Assembly (NCBI GenBank): GCA_029844215.1
Contig: CM056740.1
Span: 29,927,873-29,991,872, forward strand
Source of the DNA: Przewalskia tangutica
Taxonomy: Eukaryota > Streptophyta > Magnoliopsida > Solanales > Solanaceae
Length of the DNA: 64,000 nt
Direction of reading: 5' to 3'
A program made the position numbers and the translations under genes. This document shows, one piece after another, positions 55,801 through 64,000 of this stretch. Position 1 is the first letter of the stretch. Each line of letters opens with the position of its first letter. A model generated the notes under the pieces. The model did not search any database. It was given only the letters and a program-made list of their open reading frames with translations, and was not told where the DNA came from.

Positions 55801-55938
55801 CTTTAACGAACATTTTTCCTTCACAAAATCCGGAAACTTTTCCGTCGAAAAATCACATCTTTCTTCCTTTCCAAATTAAATGTCGTATTCTCGAACGTAC
55901 GTCCTCGTATACATACTCTAGAACTACGGGGTGTAACA
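52847..55938 (-). mobile_element. 5' LTR of D (3092 bp)
   Basis: TGTCACGACCCGACCCTGGG to CTACGGGGTGTAACA. It keeps intact CTG/CAG sites in the U5 half. ACGT inverted repeat 54870-54891 (perfect here, one mismatch in the 3' LTR at 48558-48579), G-box 55625-55630, TATA 55459-55466. Confidence 0.95.
54870..54891. repeat. ACGT inverted repeat (D 5' LTR)
   Basis: TACACGTC and GACGTGTA with a 6-nt loop TAATCG. Confidence 0.7.
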
Positions 55939-55943
55939 TTTCG
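55939..55943. repeat. Target-site duplication of D, right copy
   Basis: TTTCG, matching 46544-46548; the E LTR resumes with a G tract directly after. Confidence 0.95.
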
Positions 55944-57930
55944 GGGGGGGGAGGTGCTGCCGAATTTTCCGTAGGATAAGGATTCTTGTACTTAGAATTA
56001 TTCTACAAAGAGAACTAGAAGTTGATAGATGTATTGTGGTTATTATAGGTGGATCTTCTACGCACAGCATACTCGACTTGGCTTGTGGATTAAGCCGAAG
56101 AGGTATGTGATTCTTCCTATACTCTTGAGCATGATTGTTGTGAACTATATAGTACGGTAGACGTACGTGTGTGAAATGAATTTTGTTTAATTAGAACATA
56201 AAGTGTTATACTGACTTTATGGGAAGTTAGTTATAACGACTTTATGAAGGTAAAAGAAAGATTTGATTTTGAAAGCTAAACGACTTGATTTCAGAAAAGG
56301 AAAGGTAACTTGATTTAAGTATAGGTTACTTGTTTTGAAAAGAGTAAGTATTTGAGTTTTAAAGAGTATACTTGATGTTGTTTTAAAAGAAAAGCACTTG
56401 GTTTAAAAAGTATAGAGTACTTGATTTTAAAAGTCTTGTAAATATTTTTACGAAAGTGAAGTAATTTGGTTTGAAAAGAAAACGTGTTTTTGATACTACG
56501 AGTATTGGTATCGTGTGGCTTTTACGTAAAAGAGGTCTTTTTGAAAGAATGAAAGTATGTAGTATTTTGGGGTTGAAACCCGGATTGTTGACATAAAATG
56601 AAAGTAAGTTGAACTTGCCTATGCTTGTTGTGATAGCCTTTGTTGTGCAAGTGTTTTGATTACGTACTACCGTGTCTCGGGGAGTAGGCTATCGATTGAT
56701 TGTTTGGACATCGACACGTTGGATGGTCCACGGTATCGTCCACTTTGAGTATTATCGGTTATTTCTTTTGGACATCTCGACACGTTGGGTGGCCACGAGT
56801 ATCGTCCACTTTGAGTATTATCTTGTTATTTCCTTTGGACATACTGACACGATGGGTGGCCCACGGGTATGCGTCCAGTAGGATGGTTTCATGGCCATGC
56901 TTATACCGAGGTAAGATGCCGGGGCATGCGGTCATTGTGAGGATTATGTTATTTATCCATGAATGGTTAATCCATGAAGCTTGCCGCGGTGACGAGCGAT
57001 CACGGGCTTGATTTGTACATGTGGTTACAGGCACACTTTAGATACTTGTCCTGGTCATTTCTCGTGTATCGGCAGGCTCTGGTAGATAGCTTAAGATACT
57101 TGCCACGGTCATATCTCGTGAGACGGTAGGCTATTGTACGCTAGCTTTAGATACTTGCCTCGGCCAGTTGCGTGGCTGGTTTGGATCTGGTAGTTGGCTT
57201 CCGTACCTTGCCCGTGAAGGTTTATGACTAGCCTTCGGATCGGTAGTTGGCTCTCTACTTGGCGTCGGTTTAATGACGCAGCGGGATCTAGTGTTCGAGT
57301 TCACATATGGGTGTTGTTTTACATCATGTCTTCTTGGCGATGAGAATGGGTTCTACGCATGATTGATATTATGGGCGTGAGACCCATAGTTATGTGTGAG
57401 TGATTATTTTGAGGATATGCGTCCCCTTACTTGACATAACTGTTTACTTATTGCGAGATGATTTTATAAAATGATGAAATATGATTTCATTATAGTATTT
57501 TCAGTTTCACATACTTGGTACCTGTTATCGACCTCGCTTGAAGTGCGTTCATGCCGCGGTAGGTACACGATTGTTGATCTCGCTCATGGATCGCGATTCG
57601 GTGTTTGGGAAGCTCCGTTTCTCCGAGGCTTATCTTTTGGTATAGTCCTGTCACTGTAGGTACTTGTACATTCGAGGTATGGCGGGCCCCTGTCCGTCAT
57701 AGTTGTTATTACATTCTTAGAGGTGCAGTAATCTTTGTTGTATAGTTGGGATGTAATCGTCACTCTTGATATATATATACATGCCGAAAGGCAATCTTTT
57801 CTTGGTTAAACTGTTTCTCATTTCATATTGTTTCTTGTCTTGTTTTTATATTCCGCTGGTTACTCTGATGTATGTCTACTTGGGTGCCCGGGTAAGACAC
57901 CAGCCACGGGCCCGGGATCAGGTCGTGACA
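55944..57930 (+). mobile_element. 5' LTR of E, second piece
   Basis: It continues with GGGGGGGAGGTGCTGCCGAATT and ends GGGATCAGGTCGTGACA, followed by the primer site. It contains a degenerate tandem array (56700-56885) and a looser one (57040-57270). The last 500 bp carry CAG-to-CG-type changes (for example near 57566 and 57590). Confidence 0.9.
56700..56885. repeat. About 66-bp tandem repeat, 3 units (E LTR)
   Basis: GGACATC(T)CGACACGTTGGGTGG-like strings start near 56706, 56770 and 56838, with TCGTCCACTTTGAGTATTAT between. The open frames here (56672-57034) are by-products. Confidence 0.75.
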
Positions 57931-57934
57931 AAAG

Positions 57935-57946
57935 TGGTATCAGAGC
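57935..57946 (+). other. Primer binding site of E
   Basis: TGGTATCAGAGC, four bases after the LTR. Confidence 0.95.
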
Positions 57947-57991
57947 AGTTAATCCTCGGAAAGTGTCTACAGACCGTATCTAGTAGAGTCT

Positions 57992-58027
57992 TGATTATCG
58001 GTGTGTTGTGCACCACACCAATAATCA
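57992..58027 (+). promoter_or_regulatory. Leader stem-loop with GTGCAC loop (E)
   Basis: Identical to the copy in C: arms TGATTATCGGTGTG and CACACCAATAATCA, loop TTGTGCAC. Confidence 0.65.
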
Positions 58028-58136
58028 GGAGGCTGCAGGATATTTAGGATTTGTTTCCATTCTTCTCATTCTGAGATCGTGCCTTAGAGATGTGTTATAA
58101 GTTGGACCCCTCTGACGTATTTCGTTTTTACCAGTT

Positions 58137-59344
58137 ATGCCTCCACGCAAGGCAACCCGGGCCCAGAAGGGCAAGGCGGAGGAGCCGCTAGTAGGACACG
58201 AGAGAGTACGAGGCGCGAGCCGGCCATTACGAGATAGTGCTTGACGGTGAGTTTTGCGACACCGCCGGCCCAGCGAGTTTAGAGCGCGGCGGTGGCTCAC
58301 GAGACCACGGTACACGAGCCTCCAGTCCCACGGTCTGGAGCCGAGGAGATGGGTTCTGAGAGATGGCCCGATTACTAGCGAGTTGTGGCCATACACGAGA
58401 TAAGCCGGATGTAGCGATTCGATAGCACCGTGGTTCACCCGAGATCGGATAGTTTGAGGCTACGGGATTTTATGAGTTGTAGCCCGAGTTCTACGGTCGA
58501 GGCACGAGGATGATCCGCAGGAGTTCATCAAGCGATTCTGATGGATCGTGAGAGTGATCAAGGCTTGGAGACCGAGTCGGTGGTCTAGGTTCGCATCGGC
58601 CGCGTGATCTGCGATCGGATCGTTTGATTCATGGGAGTTGTCGGGGTGAGCATGCGCCTCCGGTATTTGGGACAAGTTCTGGAGGCATTCTCGACCATTT
58701 CTTTCCTCACGGATGAGGAAACGCGGTAAACAGATTTACGATCTTTGAGACAAAGAGGGCGTACGGTTCGGGAGTACAACGTGGAGTTCGACTCGTTGGC
58801 TCGGTATATCCCCGCGTTGGTAGCAGATATGGAGGACAGAGTGCATCGCTACGTCACAGGGCTTGATGACTACTTGCCAGAGTCTTGCTCGGGTGTAGCT
58901 CTTCACCGCATGACATTGCCGCATCTGAGCGTATGCACTCGGGTGTGAACAACGGAGAGGCCGGATTGACGATACCGGCGAAGAAGGCGGGACAGCGAGG
59001 TCCTTTGGTGACTTTCGGCGGACCGCCTCGAAGATACTAGTTATACGCCTCCGCCCGTCTGAGTGGTCCTCTGATCTTGAGGCTTCCAGTATTCGTGAAG
59101 CGGTCGGGGCTCGAGTTGAGTTTTGGGGAGTTGGGTGCTGGCGGATGAAGCCACCCGACCTCGGTGTGGCGATGTGGTAAACCCATGCGGGAAGTGTCAC
59201 GGTATTGAGGGCTTGTTTTACATGCGGCGGCAGGCCATTTTGCGAGAAATTGTCCGACCGGAGGTAGCGCGGATGTAGAGACTCGGCTTTCGGGATCAGT
59301 TGCGGGTTCTTCGCCTTCGATAGCTAGGCAGGATGTTCATACAC
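58137..59344 (+). pseudogene. gag: gag remnant of E
   Basis: The ATG at 58137 starts MPPRKATRAQKGKAE. Many frameshifts follow. The clearest piece is 58745-58948 (RTVREYNVEFDSLARYIPALVADMEDRVHRYVTGLDDYL), the capsid end. Knuckle sequence is seen near 59205-59260 (GHFARNC-type) in mixed frames; only one pair is found. The density of one-base differences at CAG/CTG sites suggests part of the damage may be sequence error. Without correction it is a pseudogene. Confidence 0.75.
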
Positions 59345-59969
59345 CGATAGGCCATGGCAGAGGTCATGGTAGAAGTTCCCAGTTCTAGCGGTCCTTGGAA
59401 CCGCCTATTTGATTGCAGGTATATCCTTAACCCTCTAGAGATTTATTTTTTTATTCGTGATATGATGATTTTAGGTTAAGTGTTATGTTTGGATAGCACT
59501 GTGTAAAATGGTGATTTAGAGAACCTGGTTAGTTGAAAAGGTAAGTTTAGAGGCAGGGAAATTGTGAGCCTTAGAATATGGTAATAGTTGAGACCTTAGA
59601 TGTAAGGTCGTCTTGAGTAAAAGATTTTACAGTTAGTCTTTGTCGAAGTACTTGGTATGCGTGATATATATTGTGGGATGATTCCATGGATAGTGTGAGA
59701 TGGAAGTGTTAACTTCGTAGCGTGAATCGATAAGATTGTTCGGATCGGGGACGAGAGAGTTTGGCGACGGTGGGTCGGGTTGAGGCCATGTGCGGGTCAA
59801 CCCGCGGCCGAGTGAGGTGGGGTCGATTCGAGGTGTTCCGCGGTGGTAGGGTCACGAGGGTGCTAGGCCCAAGTTTAGGTAACTATCATATGAGTTCGTG
59901 GATGTGTTCGACCAGAACCAGATCATGAAGGCCAGGAATGGCCTTGAAGGAGTTTGAGTATAGGTTACG
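59345..59969 (+). other. Shared non-coding internal block (copy in E)
   Basis: It runs from the gag end to the border of F and matches G, C and D. Near 59900-59965 it resembles an integrase-side string also found in C (GAGTATAGGTTACG; compare 26155-26170), so F inserted into the integrase remnant. No frame of note. Confidence 0.65.
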
Positions 59970-60288
59970 TGTTATACCCCGTAGTTCCAGGGTATGTATG
60001 CGAGGACGTACGTACGAGAATACGACAAAAAGATTGGAAAGGAAGAAAGAGGCGATTTTTCCACGGAAAAGTTTCCGGTTTTTGTGAAGGAAAAAGGTTC
60101 GTTAATGGGAATTGGATTCCCAGATTTGGTATTCGGACTTCCTGGAATATTAGAGAATTATGGAATTTTATTTTCGGAAATGGTCACGTGGGGCCACGGA
60201 GAAATTCTGGTTTTTGTAGGGCCCACTTTGTTTTGAGATTTTGGCCATTGTGGATATTTTGGAAGATGTTTTATTTTGGGCAATAGGA

Positions 60289-60306
60289 GGGTGACACGTG
60301 TCACCC
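60289..60306. promoter_or_regulatory. G-box palindrome in U3 of F
   Basis: GGGTGACACGTGTCACCC is an 18-nt perfect palindrome centred on CACGTG, about 350 bp upstream of the TATA box. It is the longest intact form of the motif shared with B, C, D, K and M. Confidence 0.6.
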
Positions 60307-60652
60307 CGCCTATGGCTTAGCCGAATGGCATTTGTGCACAACACCTGTTAGAGTCGTTTTTCGGAAACGTTTTACATAACTTGCGAAGGAAAATTCGGCT
60401 ATGTCTTTTCTTATTTTTGCGGATTTTTCCGAGAGACGGAACATTTTGGACCAACGAGAGAGGCACTTGGCACCTCTCATTGGTGGGCAAGGTGGGCGGC
60501 GCGTGGGACCAATTGGGAGGTCAGTGGTAGATATTTTGGTAGATATTTGTGAGGGTTTTAAGGAGTAGGGACTAGGGGCACTTGGGCATATCTTGGCCCT
60601 ACACTTGTGTAGCACTTGGCTCAATCTTGGCCATTGGTTGGCCTTGGCTTGC

Positions 60653-60660
60653 TATAAATA
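60653..60660 (+). promoter_or_regulatory. TATA box of the F LTR
   Basis: TATAAATA followed by CCCCTCTCCC. Confidence 0.5.
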
Positions 60661-61919
60661 CCCCTCTCCCTTTGATGAATTCTTCATCCTTTCCTAAATG
60701 TTTCTAAGTGTTAAATCTTCTCCCTCCCCTTAGTGTTGAGTTCGGCCAAGAGGCCTCCCCTCTCTAGAGGCCTTGGCCGAGTACACCCTCTAGTAGTGTG
60801 GCCGTGGGGTACCCACTGTGATTGCTTTCGTATAATACCACTTTGTGGTGTAGAAATACTCTCAGTATTGTTATAATGCCCAAATTACCTTAGCCGTATA
60901 CCTTGTAGTATTCTAAGGTTATACCTATCTGAAGCTTGGAAATACTATTATACTTCCGTCGATCCACAAAACCGAAACCCTAGGAAAATCTCCATAGTCC
61001 GTTGGAGTATTGTGTGAAGTTGGTTAGAACTTCTAAGGGTGGTTTAGAGCGGGTTGGGCGCTCGGAGTTGGAGCTAAACGATTGCCAGGATCGACTTTAT
61101 ACTTGGATAATTATGGGCTTATCGAGGTAAATATCTTGTCCTCTATTGTAATTGGAAATTACATGTTGTTAGAATATATAGTTAAAGTATACTATATATA
61201 GAACTAACGTGGTTAGTTGGCAATGTCTTTTGACTTAAGCTGAAGAATCCCATCGTATTCTGATGAGACTTGTGTAGTAATCTTGTGGAGTAGAATTGTA
61301 CCGTTCGGGTAAGATGTATAACCCGGTTGGCTTGGTAGCCGGCCGTGAGAGGAGGAGATTTACGCTGTTTGTTGCGGGGAGGTCTTTCGAATTTTACGTA
61401 GAATGTTCTACGATAAGATCTTAATGTTAATAAGCGCGCGTGGCCTTATAGGTTGAAGTACTACGTATGGCGCGTTCTACTTGGCTTTAGGAGTAGCCAA
61501 GCGGTTGGGAGTACTTGAGCGTTTTGCTATTAGTCGATACTCGTCGCGAGGTATGTGAACCTCTTCCTATCTCTTCTAGCATGATATGTGTGAACTATGT
61601 AGTACGGTGACGTCATGTACTAAATGTATTTGATTGGTGTAAAACATAAAGTGTTATAACGGCTTTATGGGAGGTTGGTTATAACGGCTTTATGTTGGTA
61701 AGAAAATACATGTGGTTTTAAAAGGTAAGCGATTTGAACTATAAGCGGCTTGTTATGTGTTAATAAAGAACTTGAAGTATTTCAAAAGAGTTTTGAATCA
61801 TTTTGAGAGAAGAAGTAATACTTGATTTGTTTTGAAAACTTAAGAGTTATACTAGCTTTATGGAAAGTTAGGTATAACGTCTTAAGAATGTTTCTTGATT
61901 TTGGAAATCGAATGTGTAT

Positions 61920-62105
61920 CGACAAACCACTGCGGCGTTAATAAAAGGAAATGTTTTGTGATTAAGTATTATTAAAACCGGTAGAAACTTCCATCTGCAT
62001 AGAAGCTAAGATGAGACAAAATGATATTTCCTAGATCATGCATTTGTAATAAGATTGTTGTAAACAAGAATATCCTACTCACATATAAGACTTATGTTTC
62101 TCGAG
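61920..62105 (+). repeat. LTR module (copy 4, diverged)
   Basis: It shares CGACAAACCACTGCGGCG, CCATCTGCATAGAAGCTAAG, CCTAGATCATG and GTAAACAAGAATA strings with 4014-4210, with small deletions. Confidence 0.55.
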
Positions 62106-63662
62106 ATAGTTTAAAAGAGAATTATATTCTTAAATGAATAAGACTATGAACTACTAAACCTTTCTAAATAAGAAACATGAACATTTGAAATTAGGCAAAC
62201 TTGGGCGTTTGGAAAATAATGTTGTTACTTGAGTTTTACAAAGAGAAGTGTTTTGATTTACTTGAAAGATAATCACTATATTTTCATATACTCGGTATTG
62301 TGTGACTTTTGTGAAAGTAACGTATCTTTTATAGAGTTCATGTATGGAGTACTTTGGGGATAAAACCCGAACTTGTTAGCATATAGTAGAAGGTACACGT
62401 GTGTACAACTTGATTGTGTTGGTTTGTGATAGCCTTGTAATACCTTCTTGTTGATTTGATAAGTAAACATGCTAGGATCTTACGTGTGTTAGTATCTTGT
62501 GATGTTTGTGTAAAGGGTTTTTCCTTTGTTGTGCTTATGTTGTTTAACGATAAAGGTTATGATAGTATTATACATCACTCATCTCTTGAGATGATTCCGG
62601 TTAAGCTTCCTCCGTCGCGGGGTAGACTTCGGTGGTCGATGGACCTATGATTCGAGACTACCTCATGCGGGTCGAGGGCTATGCGGGCTGCGGAAGTTCG
62701 AGCCGCGTGGTCATGCGGTCCTTGTGGCGTGCGAGCGGCGAGTCCAGATCTTTGCCGGGAGTAGCTACCCTCGATGCGGGGTTATACCTCATGCGGGCGA
62801 TCGATTGGCCTATGCGGAGTCGCGGAAAGTTCGAGGGCTAGACGCGCACATTAGATCTGCGGGCAAGTGGTCACTTTGATCATGTGGCGGTCTAGACAGA
62901 TCTTATGATCTGATTCATGACCTTGTTGAGTGCGTAGGTGTTAGTAGTCGGCTATGCCTTCGTACTTACCATGCGTGTTATTATACGCAGTGGGACTGGT
63001 GTTCGTGTGTGTTCCTTGGTCGTTATATCATAAAGCTGCCGTGATGAGAAGGTATTCCACGGGCATGATTGATGTTGTGGGCGTGAGACCCATTGTTATA
63101 TTTGAGTGATGACTTGAGGCGTGAGTCCACGACTTGACATGGCCTTATTGTGAATCGTAGTTTGGTTATCATACATGTCTCTGCTTTATAGACTATTATG
63201 ATTTCATTTACGATATTTTTAGTTTCACATACTAAATTTTTGTTATCGACCTCCTTGAAGCTGCGTTAAATCAGCGGTAAAGGTACACGATCATTGATCC
63301 TCGCTCTTAGGGTCACAATTCGGCGTGTGGGAAAGCTCCGTTTCTCGGAGGCTTATCGATGGTATAGTCCCTGTTGTTGTAGGTGTTTACATTCGGGGTA
63401 TGGCGGGCCACTGTCCGCCATTGTTGTCGTATCATTTCTTAGAAGTGCAGTAATCTTGTTGTGGCGGGGTTTGTAAAAAGGATTAAAGCTGCTCATGTTG
63501 GAAAAAGTTGTTATTTATATATATCGAAAAGGCAAGTTTTCTCAGTTATTGTTTCATATTTCATAATATGTCTTGTATTGTTTTATGTTCTGATTACTCG
63601 ATGTTGTATCACTAGGGTGCGGGTAAGGCACGATCCACGGGCGGAATCGGTCGTGACAAAAG

Positions 63663-63673
63663 TGGTATCGAGC
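63663..63673 (+). other. Primer binding site of F (altered)
   Basis: TGGTATCGAGC, one base shorter than TGGTATCAGAGC. The lost A lies in a CAG, the pattern seen across this region, so the site may be intact in the real DNA. Confidence 0.75.
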
Positions 63674-63715
63674 GATTAATCCTCGGAAAGTGTCTGACGT
63701 ATCGATTCGAAGTCT

Positions 63716-63751
63716 TGATTATCGGTGTGTTGTGCACCACGCCAATAATCG
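63716..63751 (+). promoter_or_regulatory. Leader stem-loop with GTGCAC loop (F)
   Basis: The left arm is unchanged; the right arm CACGCCAATAATCG has two A-to-G changes that keep pairing as T-G wobble. Loop TTGTGCAC. Confidence 0.65.
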
Positions 63752-63857
63752 TGAGGCTATAGGATATTTAGGATTGGTTTCTATTCTTCTCACTCAGTGC
63801 GTGCCTTAGAGCGTGTTTTAAGTTGGACCTCTAAACGTATTTCTTTCCCTCACCGCT

Positions 63858-64000
63858 ATGCCTCGCGTAGGCAACCGGGCCCGGGAGGCAAGGCACCGAG
63901 GAGCCGCGAGTAGAATACGAGAGGGTTGCGAGGCACAGCCCAATCATTACCTAGGGTAGTGCTTCATTCGGGATTTCTGCGACGTTACTAGCCCGTGAGT
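63858..64000 (+). pseudogene. gag: gag start of F (partial)
   Basis: The ATG at 63858 starts MPRVGNRARE, followed by the poorly conserved Gag N-terminus to the window end. It is about 185 bp after the primer site, as in the sister copies. Too short to judge integrity. Confidence 0.65.

Larger units (their letters stand above)
46549..55938 (-). mobile_element. Element D: complete gag-bearing, non-autonomous element (9390 bp)
   Basis: 3' LTR 46549-49621, polypurine tract, integrase remnant, shared non-coding block, gag (51285-52640), leader, primer site 52831-52842, 5' LTR 52847-55938, flanked by TTTCG. Gag is the best preserved of the family; protease, RT and RNase H are absent. LTRs are nearly identical over 2 kb, so it is among the youngest insertions here. 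Confidence 0.95.
45380..59969 (+). mobile_element. Element E: gag-only Ty3/gypsy element, cut by D and F
   Basis: 5' LTR in two pieces (45380-46548 and 55944-57930, total 3156 bp) around D; primer site; leader; broken gag; shared non-coding block; then F begins inside what corresponds to the integrase core. Its 3' part and 3' LTR are outside the window. Confidence 0.9.
59970..63658 (+). mobile_element. 5' LTR of F (3689 bp)
   Basis: TGTTATACCCCGTAGTTCC to AATCGGTCGTGACA. G-box inside a perfect 18-nt palindrome (60289-60306), TATA box 60653-60660, conserved module 61920-62105, GC-rich array 62600-62835. The last kilobase is dense in TCGA and CG where sister LTRs have CCAG or CAG. Confidence 0.9.
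59970..64000 (+). mobile_element. Element F: 5' end (continues beyond the window)
   Basis: 5' LTR 59970-63658, primer site, leader and gag start. No polypurine tract precedes the LTR, which shows this is a new insertion into E and not the 3' LTR of E. Confidence 0.85.

Noticed and set aside
58025..59200. Minus-strand frames of 137 and 154 codons
   Set aside because: They are shadows of the plus-strand gag of E in GC-rich sequence; no similarity to any protein is visible.
59970..63658. This LTR as the 3' LTR of E
   Set aside because: No polypurine tract precedes it, and it is followed by a primer site, leader and gag start, so it is the 5' LTR of a separate element.

Overview
This window is plant nuclear heterochromatin, made almost entirely of LTR retrotransposons inserted into one another. 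No host gene, tRNA, rRNA or CRISPR array could be supported. The main family is a Ty3/gypsy element of the Tekay/Del chromovirus type. Its LTRs are very long (about 2.7-3.7 kb), begin TGTTACACCCCG and end GGGTCGTGACA. An initiator-Met-tRNA primer site (TGGTATCAGAGC) lies 4 bases after the LTR, and gag has CCHC knuckles. A dicot, perhaps Solanaceae, is my guess from the look of the elements; nothing in the window proves it. A second, unrelated element of Tat/Ogre type (LTR begins TGTTGACACC) carries four different tandem arrays upstream of its 3' LTR.

Layout. 1-5797: 3' half of element G (+), with gag, integrase remnants and the 3' LTR. 5798-17462: element I (-), whose 3' LTR is split by G and by the Tat-like element H (6893-11954), with a tiny internal region (12793-13735) and a 5' LTR invaded by another LTR, M (14173-17462). 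17463-18321: LTR fragment L (-). 18322-45023: element A (-), the only copy with recognisable protease, RT, RNase H and integrase. A is split by C (21579-30064, +, TSD GCTTT) and B (33872-43071, -, TSD GAAGT), and its 5' LTR is cut by K (45024, +). K is cut by E (45380, +). The 5' LTR of E is cut by D (46549-55938, -, TSD TTTCG), and the integrase region of E is cut by F (59970 to the window end, +). The nesting is therefore at least A > K > E > D or F.

How the parts work together. A is the remains of an autonomous-type element. G, C, D and E have gag plus a shared non-coding block and a broken integrase tail, with no protease, RT or RNase H; B is similar. They look like a gag-only, non-autonomous sub-population that needed an A-like partner for reverse transcription and integration. 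All coding regions seen are disrupted.

The most interesting signals are conserved non-coding structures. (1) A stem-loop lies between primer site and gag in six copies; its 8-nt loop always holds a 6-nt self-complementary core (GTGCAC, GCGCGC or TGTACA), the architecture of a retroviral dimerisation kissing loop. (2) A perfect or near-perfect hairpin lies immediately upstream of the polypurine tract in all six copies that retain it. (3) A G-box palindrome in U3 and an ACACGTC/GACGTGT inverted repeat occur in the LTRs. (4) In patches, CHG sites are replaced by CG-containing strings relative to sister LTRs; this may be a methylation-linked sequencing artefact and would affect how the frameshifts are read.
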